NCBI GenBank assembly: GCA_028279685.1
Contig: JANQNG010000031.1
Span: forward strand, 124,001-188,000
Direction: 5' to 3'
Origin: Candidatus Nanoarchaeia archaeon
GTDB lineage: Archaea > Nanobdellota > Nanobdellia > Woesearchaeales > SKIA01
Length of the DNA: 64,000 nucleotides
Positions 52,398 through 60,567 of this stretch are shown here, in pieces (the first letter of the stretch is position 1; every line of letters starts with the position of its first letter). A program made the translations under genes and the position numbers. The notes under the pieces are model-generated. The model saw nothing but the letters and a program-made list of their open reading frames with translations. It was not told the DNA's origin and searched no databases.

Positions 52398-53366
52398 GTG
52401 GAAAGAACACTTACATTTAGAGATAATCGACTCGTTGTTGAACTTAATGATGAGCAGCTGAAAAGATTAGAAGAAGCAAACAATCCAACAGATGGTACTA
52501 AAAGTCCAGAGATTCCTCTCGATATTTCTTCGCTTGACGATGCTCAATCAGGAAGTATTCTTTTCTACGGAGGCCTTATTTTGCCGTTACAGATAAAAAG
52601 TTATTATTGCTCCAAATGTGATAAAGAACATAAAGATGAACCTCATGCTCGAGTAAGTATTGATGAAATAGCTGGAGCCACTTGTGCTTATTATTGTACT
52701 CAAAACGAACGTCATTATCTCTTTATCCACCCTATTTGGAAACCTGAACATATTCCTGTTGAATTTATTACCACAGATTATACAGGACAATACAAAAAAC
52801 CCACAAAAGAATCTATTGAAAAAATCCTAAAAGAAGCAGAAGAACATGCAAAAAAAAATAATGTGGGAGATAGAATAAGAACAGCACAAACATGGGCAGA
52901 AGTTATTGGCCATACTATTGATCCTCAACGAATTGAAACTATCGAAGCAACTGCAAAAGATGTTTACTATAGAAATTTTGAAGAGAATCTTCCTGATTTT
53001 TTAGGAAGAATGAGGGAATATGATGATTGGGGATTTAATCTGAACTCCGATGATGTTACTGGTGAGACTTCATTCGGAATATATCTTCAAGGAAGCTTTA
53101 ATGAGCTTTTCAACGCATTGCCACACATCACAATTCCTGACGATCCCATAGTTCAAAGAACACTAATACATTTGCTGGATTGTTACAAAGAAATGCAGGA
53201 TTATCAAGTTTCTAAATTGAAGGAAGAAATGAATGAACTCAATGAGAGAATTAAAGAAAATAAAGATGAATCAAATAATGTTGAAATTATAGCGACAACC
53301 CTTCTCAAAAAAATTGGAAAAGACAGAGAAATTCTTGAGAAATCAGAACTTATTCCCCGACCTTGA
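52398..53366 (+). CDS. Hypothetical protein, 322 aa
   Basis: Not recognised. GTG start at 52398 behind GGAGGGA (52385-52391). A possible zinc knuckle (YYCSKCDKEHKDEPH) lies near residue 72, and a second Cys/His group (TCAYYCTQNERHYLFIH) near 98. The C-terminal 80 residues are a predicted coiled coil (VSKLKEEMNELNERIKENKD). No signal peptide. Confidence 0.6.
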   Translation: MERTLTFRDNRLVVELNDEQLKRLEEANNPTDGTKSPEIPLDISSLDDAQSGSILFYGGLILPLQIKSYYCSKCDKEHKDEPHARVSIDEIAGATCAYYCTQNERHYLFIHPIWKPEHIPVEFITTDYTGQYKKPTKESIEKILKEAEEHAKKNNVGDRIRTAQTWAEVIGHTIDPQRIETIEATAKDVYYRNFEENLPDFLGRMREYDDWGFNLNSDDVTGETSFGIYLQGSFNELFNALPHITIPDDPIVQRTLIHLLDCYKEMQDYQVSKLKEEMNELNERIKENKDESNNVEIIATTLLKKIGKDREILEKSELIPRP

Positions 53367-53418
53367 TGAATAACCATAGCAACTATAATTTTATAAAACA
53401 TTATTTCTTCTTTATAGC

Positions 53419-55167
53419 ATGGCAAAAATCTGTGTAGTCGAGAAAGATAAATGCAATCCGAATAGATGTAGCCATGAATGCATTAAGTACTGCCCTATTA
53501 ATCGATCAGGAGGAGAAGGGTTTCGTTTAGGAGAAGATAAAAAAGCAATGATTCCGGAGGAAGTTTGTGTTGATGCACATTCCATCTGTGCGAAAAAATG
53601 TCCCTTCGGAGCAATCCACTTAGTTAATCTACCACAAGAATTAGATGTTCCTCCCATCCATCAATACGGGCAGAATGGATTCAGGATATATCGGCTACCC
53701 ATTCCAATTTTTGGAAAAGTTGTTGGCGTCTTAGGAAGAAACGGCATAGGAAAAACAACAGCCATTAAGATACTGGCAGGATTGCTCAAACCCAATCTTG
53801 GCAATATCGAAACAGAAGCATCATATGATGATGTCATTCAATATTTCAAAGGAACAGAAGCACACACATATTTTGAGAAAGTAAAATCAGGAGAAATTGT
53901 ACTGTCCTATAAACCGCAAAATATTGATCAGATTCCAAAAGCATATAAAGGAAAAGTAGGAGATCTCTTGAAAAAAGTTGATGAAAAAAACGAATTCGAA
54001 AAAATCATCGAACTCCTTGATTTGAAAAAAATCCTTGATCGAACATTAGATCAGATCTCAGGAGGAGAATTACAGCGTGTTGCTATTGCTGCTTCCTCAT
54101 TGAAGAAAGCTAATGTTTATTTTTTCGATGAACCTACATCATATCTTGACATCAAACAGCGTATGAAAGTTTCAAAATTTATCCAAAGTTTAGCTGATGA
54201 AAATACGGCAGTCATAGTCATCGAACACGATTTGATTGTCCTAGATTACATGACTGAATTAGTACATATTGTTTATGGTCAAGAAAATGTTTATGGTATT
54301 GTGAGCCAGACAAAAAGCACAAAAGCTGGCATTAACACGTATTTGTCAGGTTATCTTAGGGAAGAGAATGTTCGCTTTAGGGATAAACCAATTCATTTCG
54401 ATCCTAAACCACCTTCAGTCAACAAAAAGGATCATTTCCTTGTAAGCTGGACTCCCCTTACAAAAAAACTTGGTGAATTCACATTAACAGCAGAGAAAGG
54501 AGATCTCTACAAACACGACGTTATAGGCATCCTTGGAGAGAACGGCATAGGAAAAACTACTTTTGTAAAAGAGTTGGCGAATGTTGAAGGCACTACTTCA
54601 AGAGGAACGCTTAAAGTTTCTTATAAGCCACAATATTTCGAACCCACTGATGAATTAGTTATGGTTTATCTTGATCACGCAATAAAAAAATATGAGACAC
54701 AACTGATTAATCCTTTGCGTATCAAACCATTATATGAAAAACAACTTAATCAATTATCAGGAGGACAATTGCAAAGAGTTGTCTGTGCTAAAGCTTTAGC
54801 TGAAGATGCTGATCTTTTTCTTCTTGATGAGCCTTCTGCATATCTTGACGTTGAACAACGATTGTTAATGAGCAAGATGATCAGGGAGATGATGCTTCTC
54901 AAAGGGAAAGCTGCATTAATTGTAGATCATGATCTCCTCTTCATAGATTACCTCTCTGAAAAAATCATTGTTTTCGAAGGAGAGCCTGCTATTAGTGGCA
55001 ACGTAACAGGACCATTCACTATGGCAGATGGTATGAACGGCTTTCTTCGGGATCTCAATATGACTTTTAGGCGTGATGGCGAATCAGGAAGACCACGAGC
55101 CAATAAAGAACAATCTCAAATGGATCGTCAACAGAAATCTGAGGGGAAATTATACTATACGGGATAA
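53419..55167 (+). CDS. ABCE1/RNase L inhibitor-type ribosome recycling ATPase
   Basis: 582 residues. Two 4Fe-4S clusters from the N-terminal cysteines (KCNPNRCSHECIKYCP and HSICAKKCPFGA). Two ABC cassettes: Walker A GRNGIGKTT (residues 106-114) and GENGIGKTT, signatures ISGGELQR and LSGGQLQR, Walker B VYFFDEPTSYLD and LFLLDEPSAYLD. Splits ribosomes after termination. About 40 residues at the C-terminus are charged and variable. AATTTTATAAAAC (53386-53398) fits a leaderless start. Confidence 0.97.
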   Translation: MAKICVVEKDKCNPNRCSHECIKYCPINRSGGEGFRLGEDKKAMIPEEVCVDAHSICAKKCPFGAIHLVNLPQELDVPPIHQYGQNGFRIYRLPIPIFGKVVGVLGRNGIGKTTAIKILAGLLKPNLGNIETEASYDDVIQYFKGTEAHTYFEKVKSGEIVLSYKPQNIDQIPKAYKGKVGDLLKKVDEKNEFEKIIELLDLKKILDRTLDQISGGELQRVAIAASSLKKANVYFFDEPTSYLDIKQRMKVSKFIQSLADENTAVIVIEHDLIVLDYMTELVHIVYGQENVYGIVSQTKSTKAGINTYLSGYLREENVRFRDKPIHFDPKPPSVNKKDHFLVSWTPLTKKLGEFTLTAEKGDLYKHDVIGILGENGIGKTTFVKELANVEGTTSRGTLKVSYKPQYFEPTDELVMVYLDHAIKKYETQLINPLRIKPLYEKQLNQLSGGQLQRVVCAKALAEDADLFLLDEPSAYLDVEQRLLMSKMIREMMLLKGKAALIVDHDLLFIDYLSEKIIVFEGEPAISGNVTGPFTMADGMNGFLRDLNMTFRRDGESGRPRANKEQSQMDRQQKSEGKLYYTG

Positions 55168-55260
55168 ACTTTTGCTCCATTTTCTGAAGTGTATGAAATA
55201 ACACATAAATATTTATATAATAATTCCGTAACCACAACTTTTCAAAAAAAGTGATGCGTT

Positions 55261-55716
55261 ATGGAAATTGATGTTAACTCCAGCCACCTTGAAATCATTC
55301 TTATCGATAAAACACCAAATCTCCATGCCAAAGTATTTGAGAAATTCTTCAACATAAACGAAACATACTCTGCTACTATTGAAAGATACGATCATCCAGA
55401 AGAAGCGCTTAAGAATATGAGCAATTATGCTAAACCTGTTGTACTAACAGGAGTAGTAGGTAATGGTGCTGGATCAATTCTTTTTGGAGAGACTCTTTGG
55501 GTAGAAAGTTTTGAAGGATTAGTGAAAAAAATAAAAGAAGATAATCCTGAATCAGTAGTTATAGGATTTTCAACAGGAAATGAGGAAAGAGTGATGAGAA
55601 GTGGCGCAGATGGTTACGTTGAGAAAGAAGGCAGCTACAGTGTTATGATGGACAATATTATCTATATCGTAGAGGAAACAAGACTTAAATCAACAACCCT
55701 GAAGAACGAAATATGA
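55261..55716 (+). CDS. Stand-alone receiver-like protein
   Basis: 151 residues. LEIILIDKTPNLHAK, KPVVLTGVVGNGAG, SVVIGFSTGNEERVM and SGADGYVEKEGSY follow the order of CheY strands 1, 3, 4 and 5. The strand-4 Ser and strand-5 Lys positions look conserved; the strand-3 Asp is Thr. No output domain. TTTATATAATAA (55210-55221) is the promoter. Confidence 0.5.
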   Translation: MEIDVNSSHLEIILIDKTPNLHAKVFEKFFNINETYSATIERYDHPEEALKNMSNYAKPVVLTGVVGNGAGSILFGETLWVESFEGLVKKIKEDNPESVVIGFSTGNEERVMRSGADGYVEKEGSYSVMMDNIIYIVEETRLKSTTLKNEI

Positions 55717-55831
55717 TCTTTTGCAATCAAGAGACGAAATATTCCAAATCTGAAATTCTTCTCCAGAACGACAATACCTTTAAAAAGACGTAAGAACTCT
55801 TCTTCATTGATGCCCCTGTAGTGTAGTCCGG

Positions 55832-55861
55832 GCTAAATGCCATTTTGGCCTTTGGGGACAA
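55832..55861 (+). other. tRNA intron 1, D-loop, 30 nt
   Basis: Canonical bulge-helix-bulge: central helix GTCC (55826-55829) with GGAC (55856-55859), 3-nt bulges GGG (55830-55832) and AAC (55860-55862). Cuts after the second bulge base on both sides give the exon junction CCGG|CCAA. The intron folds on CTAAA/TTTGG plus GCCA/TGGC. The insertion lies after the conserved GG of the D-loop, a non-canonical position. Confidence 0.88.
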
Positions 55862-55881
55862 CCAATCATACTGCCCTTTCG

Positions 55882-55910
55882 AACCGATTCTGCAAAGAAT
55901 CTGCAAAGAA
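55882..55910 (+). other. tRNA intron 2, position 37/38, 29 nt
   Basis: Canonical anticodon-loop position. Central helix CTTT (55876-55879) with AAAG (55905-55908); bulges CGA (55880-55882) and AAA (55909-55911). The distal stem is GATTC/GAATC (55886-55890/55897-55901), separated from the bulge by an imperfect 3-nt section, so this is a relaxed motif. It contains the tandem word TCTGCAAAGAA. Confidence 0.85.
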
Positions 55911-55929
55911 AGGCAGTGACTCGGGTTCA

Positions 55930-55960
55930 AATCCCGGCGGGGGCATATTTTACTCTAATA
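55930..55960 (+). repeat. 31-bp repeat 1 (tRNA-Glu 3' end plus downstream)
   Basis: Covers the 3' T-arm strand, acceptor strand, discriminator and 15 nt beyond. The same 31 nt recur at 56053-56083 with one mismatch, and a degenerate copy is at 57029-57052. Attachment-site-like. Confidence 0.8.
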
Positions 55961-55984
55961 AAAATAAACAATCTTAAAGGATTT

Positions 55985-56047
55985 GAACCCTTCGGGTTCA
56001 TGCCAAAAATCAAAGATTTTTGGACACCTCGGAAAGCTGCGCTTTCC
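55985..56047. repeat. Three tandem tight hairpins between the tRNA repeats
   Basis: GAACCC/GGGTTC (55985-55999), CCAAAAATC/GATTTTTGG (56003-56023) and GGAAAGC/GCTTTCC (56031-56047), each perfect with a 3-nt loop. They fill most of the 92 bp between the first two tRNA-end repeats. Comparable trio at 41735-41803. Confidence 0.65.
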
Positions 56048-56052
56048 TCCGG

Positions 56053-56083
56053 AATCCCGGCGGGGGCATATTTTATTCTAATA
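56053..56083 (+). repeat. 31-bp repeat 2 (displaced tRNA-Glu 3' end)
   Basis: 30 of 31 bases equal to 55930-55960, without any 5' tRNA half nearby. It is therefore a displaced 3' end, as left by integration into a tRNA gene. Confidence 0.8.
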
Positions 56084-56115
56084 CTAAAATTAACCACGAT
56101 AGGATTTGAAACATT

Positions 56116-56895
56116 TTAATTTTCAGAATCTATTAAAGCAGATTCCGTTACCTTTTGGGTTTGTGATTTTTCTTTAAAGAACTCTATCATCTCTTTCCAT
56201 GATCTATGGAATACAACAAGAAGAGGAGGTTTCTCTCCATTTAATTCTTGAACATGTGGTAACTCACTAGCTGGAACAAAAACCTGATAATCCGAACGAT
56301 CTGCAATAACGGACAAGTAACTTTGGAATGCTGAACTTTTAGTAACATCAATTTTTGGATTGTCACTAAATTTGAACATATACTCATAAAATACATCTGG
56401 CTCATATAACTCACTTTCCTCAGGATACTCTTCCCTGCTGAATCCTCTAGTGCAATCTTGAGGTATGTGCACTTCCGTAACATTATGATGAATCAAATGT
56501 GCAAATGTTCTGTGATGACAATTTCCAAAACTGTTTCCAACCAAAACAATGTTTTGTGTTTCTTCTCCAAATCTGAATTTATTAATATCTGATTCGTTAA
56601 TCTCACCATACTCTGAAATTACTATTTCTCCCAATGGTTCGATAGTGGATTTATCTATTCCTTTTCTTTCTCCTGTTCTTAACTGCACTGCAGATTTATC
56701 AAAAAGCTCATGTGCTTCAGAAAAAACTGATTCAAAATGACTGCGATAGGGCATAACTGATGCCATTAGATTTACATTACATCTCTTACCATTATAATGA
56801 CCTGCTCCAGCAGGAATATGGACTGCAACCAATCTATAGTCTAATTTGTTATTATCCAATATAGGAGCCTTATAATCAGCTATTGCATTTAACAT
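56116..56895 (-). CDS. Hypothetical protein, possibly isochorismatase-like
   Basis: 259 residues, soluble. NIVLVGNSFGNCHHRTFAHLIHHN followed by VTEVHIPQDCTRGF resembles the Cys-containing segment of isochorismatase-type hydrolases, but the N-terminal catalytic Asp motif is not obvious, so the call is weak. It is the only gene between the tRNA-end repeats at 56053 and 57029 and may be cargo. A TATTTATAAATATTT box near 56917-56931 fits a leaderless ATG 56895. Confidence 0.4.
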   Translation of the reverse strand: MLNAIADYKAPILDNNKLDYRLVAVHIPAGAGHYNGKRCNVNLMASVMPYRSHFESVFSEAHELFDKSAVQLRTGERKGIDKSTIEPLGEIVISEYGEINESDINKFRFGEETQNIVLVGNSFGNCHHRTFAHLIHHNVTEVHIPQDCTRGFSREEYPEESELYEPDVFYEYMFKFSDNPKIDVTKSSAFQSYLSVIADRSDYQVFVPASELPHVQELNGEKPPLLVVFHRSWKEMIEFFKEKSQTQKVTESALIDSEN

Positions 56896-57028
56896 AACTA
56901 ATAGAAACAGACTAATATTTATAAATATTTTGATTCGTAACCACTATTAAGTAAGAAATATATTCTTAATTCAGCCAAAAAAAAGATTGTTACATGATCT
57001 CTTAGATAATACATAAATACCATACGGC

Positions 57029-57052
57029 CGGCAGGAGCATATCTTATTCTAA
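57029..57052 (+). repeat. Degenerate tRNA-Glu 3'-end repeat 3
   Basis: CGGCAGGAGCATATCTTATTCTAA-like stretch; its last 23 bases match 20 of the corresponding bases in repeat 2. The end overlaps the stop codon (57049-57051) of the phosphatase gene. Older or eroded copy of the attachment-like sequence. Confidence 0.5.
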
Positions 57053-58089
57053 CTGTGAATATATTTCCTTAACTGCCTCTCCAGGATCTCAAGAAGTACT
57101 GGTTCAACTTGTCTGCGAATATGTTTATTAGGATATCCTACCCAACCGACATTTGTTGATGTGTCTAGAGGAGCATCTAATTCTTTTCCTTTCAGATCAG
57201 TTATGATAATGCCTGCAGCTTCAGCAATTGATTTTGTACAAACATCATATGGATGCGCACACAATCCTAATGATTTGCCCTGTGCTGCAAGAATTCGTTC
57301 TGTCCAAGGTCGTAAATCAGCAACAAATCTGTACTGCCCAAGCATCAATCTCGCCATATGACCAGCAGATGCTATATATTGTTCGTCAAATACATCTGCT
57401 ACTCCTTCTTTAAGATCGCCAAGTACAGTTTGGAAAAGTTCTTCTCTGACTTGTGCTATATAGACAGAGCCTCCCCTAAAATAATTCACAAAAGGCGCGA
57501 ATCCATTTTCTATTGTTTTCTCGCCTGACGGTGTAATATATTTATTTTTTATCCATTCGCCTTTAAGAACATCCCATTCTTCAATAACAGGAGCATCTCC
57601 TTTAACAGCATACATTATATCTGCACGATACTGTTTCGTAGTAGGAATCTCTGTTTGTACAGCAACTTCTATATCACTTAACATAGTATTTGCTCCTTTG
57701 TTTGGTGCAACTCCGGTTAACACATATGATGATGATTTATTGTATGCAGACTCTCTTGATCCATCCATAGGATCAACAATAACTCTCGCCATACAATCCT
57801 CTTCAGGAATTCCTATTGGATACGTTGAAACACCAGTATCTTCAGAAATTAAAACAAAAGGGATTTTCTTTCCCATTTTTTCAGATTCCTCATGCAATAT
57901 TCTTTTAGCGGGAAGATCAATAGTTAATGAAACATCTCCTTCCCCTTTTCCTTCAACTTGTGCAAGAGAATCAAGATTATGTTCAGCAGATTTCATTTGT
58001 TCCATAACATTATTACGAATCGCAATTTGCATATCTTTGGTCCAATCTAAAAAAGCAGTTCTTTGTTCTGGAGTAAGTGTGTTCTGCAT
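57049..58089 (-). CDS. Inositol-monophosphatase/FBPase family protein
   Basis: 346 residues. Metal motifs: LISEDTG (GEE position), VIVDPMDGSRES (DPxDG) and the late LCAHPYDVCTKSIAEAAGII (WDxAAG variant with Tyr for Trp). Family members remove phosphate from inositol, fructose-1,6-bisphosphate or PAP. Unusually long inserts (residues 150-190) leave the substrate open. The gene follows the Nudix-like gene by 2 nt, so they form an operon. Confidence 0.82.
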   Translation of the reverse strand: MQNTLTPEQRTAFLDWTKDMQIAIRNNVMEQMKSAEHNLDSLAQVEGKGEGDVSLTIDLPAKRILHEESEKMGKKIPFVLISEDTGVSTYPIGIPEEDCMARVIVDPMDGSRESAYNKSSSYVLTGVAPNKGANTMLSDIEVAVQTEIPTTKQYRADIMYAVKGDAPVIEEWDVLKGEWIKNKYITPSGEKTIENGFAPFVNYFRGGSVYIAQVREELFQTVLGDLKEGVADVFDEQYIASAGHMARLMLGQYRFVADLRPWTERILAAQGKSLGLCAHPYDVCTKSIAEAAGIIITDLKGKELDAPLDTSTNVGWVGYPNKHIRRQVEPVLLEILERQLRKYIHS

Positions 58090-58091
58090 TT

Positions 58092-59114
58092 TTATCTCCC
58101 CACCACATACTCAAATTCGTGTCCTATTTCCCCAGACCGCAATCTACTGTAGAACGGATGATTTTCTTCGATTGGATACTTTTTGTTAATAGCTCCATGT
58201 ACTTCTTTAAACCAATCAGTGCCAAACTCTATTTTCCCTGCGAGTTCTAATGCTGGAATTGTCGGAGGTAAAATATCCGCATACTTATCCAGGAGAATCG
58301 AACCTAAAGCGTCTGCTTTGAAATCAACAACTGTCATATCTTCATATTCCCCAGATCCCAAATAATGATCTTCTACAACTCCAATAGGTGCTCCTAGATT
58401 AATATGCGCTAACAGTTCTGGTCGAAAATGAGGAACATTTTCTCCCTTATGATTTACATCATCAGGATCTATGTTAATTGTTACTCCTGTAAATATTGGT
58501 TGATTCTGTTCAGAAAAATATTTTTTAAGTCCTGTTTCTTCATTAATTTCCCTTAATGCAGCTTCATACGGATTTGGATCGTCCGGAGTGATGCCTCCTG
58601 ATGTGCAAGCTAACAATTTCCTTTCAGCAGTACTTCCATATTCTCCAAGGCCAATAGCTCTATGGAATAGAAATATTACCGAATCTCCACTACGATCAGC
58701 AATAATAGATGTTGTTGCATTAATAGGATTTGCTAAACCTCTTTTACCATATTTTTCTAAGATACTATAAGGTTCTTTATTATTAGTTGAAATTAGATCA
58801 GCATAAGTAGTTTTTCCAAAACGAAAAGTCAAACTTTCTTGAATAAATCCATTAAATCTTGAAATAGAACCTGAAAAAACTCTTTTTATTAGTTCTCCAT
58901 CCTCTATTGCATATAATACACTTAAATTAGTTTTTTCATCAATCTCTTTCTTTGTTTCAACACCATTTGCATTCATTTCAGATTCTTTCTCATCAAGAAA
59001 CGATTCCCAATTCTGAGGAACTTTGTCAGCAATTTCTTGAGGAAGTTCATGTTCCTCCTCCTGAATCGATTTAAAATCAGGTAATTCTAGTTCTATAATA
59101 GGCAAAATGCTCAT
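58092..59114 (-). CDS. Nudix-domain protein, imperfect Nudix box
   Basis: 340 residues from ATG 59114; an in-frame GTG at 59153 behind AGAGG is also possible and would give 353. Box: GGITPDDPNPYEAALREINE then ETGL. The REIxEETGL half is intact, but the first Glu of Gx5Ex7REUxEExGU is Pro. The N-terminal 150 residues are a separate region. Likely hydrolyses or binds a nucleoside-diphosphate compound; coupling to the phosphatase suggests two steps on one metabolite. Confidence 0.72.
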   Translation of the reverse strand: MSILPIIELELPDFKSIQEEEHELPQEIADKVPQNWESFLDEKESEMNANGVETKKEIDEKTNLSVLYAIEDGELIKRVFSGSISRFNGFIQESLTFRFGKTTYADLISTNNKEPYSILEKYGKRGLANPINATTSIIADRSGDSVIFLFHRAIGLGEYGSTAERKLLACTSGGITPDDPNPYEAALREINEETGLKKYFSEQNQPIFTGVTINIDPDDVNHKGENVPHFRPELLAHINLGAPIGVVEDHYLGSGEYEDMTVVDFKADALGSILLDKYADILPPTIPALELAGKIEFGTDWFKEVHGAINKKYPIEENHPFYSRLRSGEIGHEFEYVVGR

Positions 59115-59284
59115 AATATATCTTCTCGTTCCTATATCTTCAATATCAACCACAACACAACCTCTTTATATTTTACTCCTAAGTAATAGTGAAGGCTATA
59201 TAAATACTCTTCTCGTCCTACAAATAAAGAGAAATTGTCCGACAAAATCGATAGTTATTTAAATATAAAAACAATCTCAAATCC

Positions 59285-60097
59285 ATGGATAAGATATCAT
59301 TCAGGCTAGAATCTGAGATCACCACAGAGATCGACAACCTCGTAGATCATATTCGAATAAAAAACCGATCTCAAGCAATCAAACTTCTCTTAAAGAAAGC
59401 ATTAGGCAGAGAACGCACAGCAGTTATTGTGAGCAAAGGAGCAGATAATCAACACCAAAATCTAATCAAAGATCTTCTTATTAACAAAACAGAATACAAT
59501 ATGACTGCCAACATGGAAGGCAAAACATTGCTAGAGCATAATGTAAAAAAACTCAAAAAGGCAGGCTTCACTACTATTTATATTGTAACTATAAAAGAAA
59601 TAACTGAAAAAGCAAAACAAATATTAGCACACCACAAAGATATTAGCATACACTACATAAAAATAACTAATGAAAAAACAGCAGAAGCATTGCATTTACT
59701 CGACGAGAAAATAACAACTCCTTTTCTCACCATATTCGGAGACGTCTATTTTGATATTGATCTTGAAGAACTCTACGAAGAACATATGAATAACAACGCA
59801 ATGTGCACATTAACCGTCATTCCCACAAAACATAGTACGAAAAAAGGGAACGTCATCATGACAGGAAGAAAACTTATTGAATTTGTTGAAAAGCCAAAAG
59901 ATGCAGAACAAACTTTGGTGTTTGAACCGATTTTCATGGCGAACCCAACATTATTCGAGCAAAAAGGAATATCATTGTCTTATGATGTTTTTCCAAAATT
60001 AGCAAAAAAAGGCTTTTTAGAAGGAAGAATAACCCCTTCCAACATCATTCATCTGCATAATCAGCAAGATAAAAAGAAAATAGCTCTTTTCATATGA
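59285..60097 (+). CDS. Ribbon-helix-helix domain fused to nucleotidyltransferase-like domain
   Basis: 270 residues. The first 45 (KISFRLESEITTEIDNLVDH, then NRSQAIKLLLKKAL) are a CopG-type DNA-binding unit. The rest follows sugar-nucleotidyltransferases: EGKTLLEHNVKKLKKAGFTT, TPFLTIFGDVYFDIDLEELY (LxxxGD.. site), IEFVEKP. The N-terminal GGxGTRL loop is replaced by VIVSKGADNQ, so catalysis is doubtful and the domain may sense a ligand. TTATTTAAATATAA (59250-59263) is the TATA box. Confidence 0.75.
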   Translation: MDKISFRLESEITTEIDNLVDHIRIKNRSQAIKLLLKKALGRERTAVIVSKGADNQHQNLIKDLLINKTEYNMTANMEGKTLLEHNVKKLKKAGFTTIYIVTIKEITEKAKQILAHHKDISIHYIKITNEKTAEALHLLDEKITTPFLTIFGDVYFDIDLEELYEEHMNNNAMCTLTVIPTKHSTKKGNVIMTGRKLIEFVEKPKDAEQTLVFEPIFMANPTLFEQKGISLSYDVFPKLAKKGFLEGRITPSNIIHLHNQQDKKKIALFI

Positions 60098-60230
60098 TGC
60101 TTGTTTAAAAATATATAAATATCCGAATTTATCTAAATATCGAAAATTATTTATAAATAATCCTTTGATTTTCATAAATTATTTATATAAGCTCAACTCT
60201 GTAATATGCATAGTTACGGGGGTGGATAGC

Positions 60231-60533
60231 GTGCAAGAATACGGGGGAAATATCTTTCTTAGTGGATTTACTGAAATAGACAAACCAAGCATGGTTATTG
60301 TAAAAAAAATTGTTGGTCAATATGCAAAGAAATTCTCGACAGCAAGCGAATCTTTTGAGAGTCTCAAAATGAGCTTGAAGCCTGTGCACAAAACAGAAGG
60401 CTCTGAAAAATATGAGATAAAAATCAAAGTGATGGATTCTGGAAAGCCATTCAATATCGAGATTACAGATCGAAATCTCCTCTCTGCATTAGGAGAAGGT
60501 CTAAGAAAGATGGAAACACTCTTCATGAAGTAA
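60231..60533 (+). CDS. Small alpha/beta protein, HPF/S30EA-like
   Basis: 100 residues. GTG 60231 is chosen because GGGGGTG (60218-60224) lies 6 nt upstream. NIFLSGFTEIDKPSMVIVKK, then FESLKMSLKPVHK, EIKIKVMDSGKPFNIEITD and LLSALGEGLRKME give a beta-alpha-beta-beta-beta-alpha order, as in the ribosome hibernation factor fold. The conserved basic residues of HPF are only partly visible. Tentative. Confidence 0.5.
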   Translation: MQEYGGNIFLSGFTEIDKPSMVIVKKIVGQYAKKFSTASESFESLKMSLKPVHKTEGSEKYEIKIKVMDSGKPFNIEITDRNLLSALGEGLRKMETLFMK

Positions 60534-60567
60534 TCCTCCTGAATAATATGCATTATCTTGTATAGAG

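Larger units (their letters stand above)
55812..55945 (+). tRNA. trnE-UUC: tRNA-Glu (UUC) with two introns
   Basis: Removing 55832-55861 and 55882-55910 leaves a 75-nt tRNA. Acceptor stem GCCCCTG/CGGGGGC (55812-55818/55938-55944); D-arm GTGT-AGTCCGG|CCAAT-CAT; anticodon stem CTGCC/GGCAG (55871-55875/55912-55916) with loop CTTTCGA, anticodon TTC at 55878-55880; T-arm TCGGG-TTCAAAT-CCCGG; discriminator A. CCA is not encoded. The exon sequence is that of a normal archaeal tRNA-Glu. Without splicing out both segments the anticodon arm cannot be formed, which is why a naive reading suggests TTG at 55852-55854. Confidence 0.93.

Noticed and set aside
55841-55860. Anticodon-like TTTGG reading that would make the tRNA a Gln or Pro acceptor
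   Set aside because: No matching 3' anticodon stem exists; the segment is inside the D-loop intron, and CTGCC-CTTTCGA-GGCAG downstream gives a complete Glu anticodon arm.
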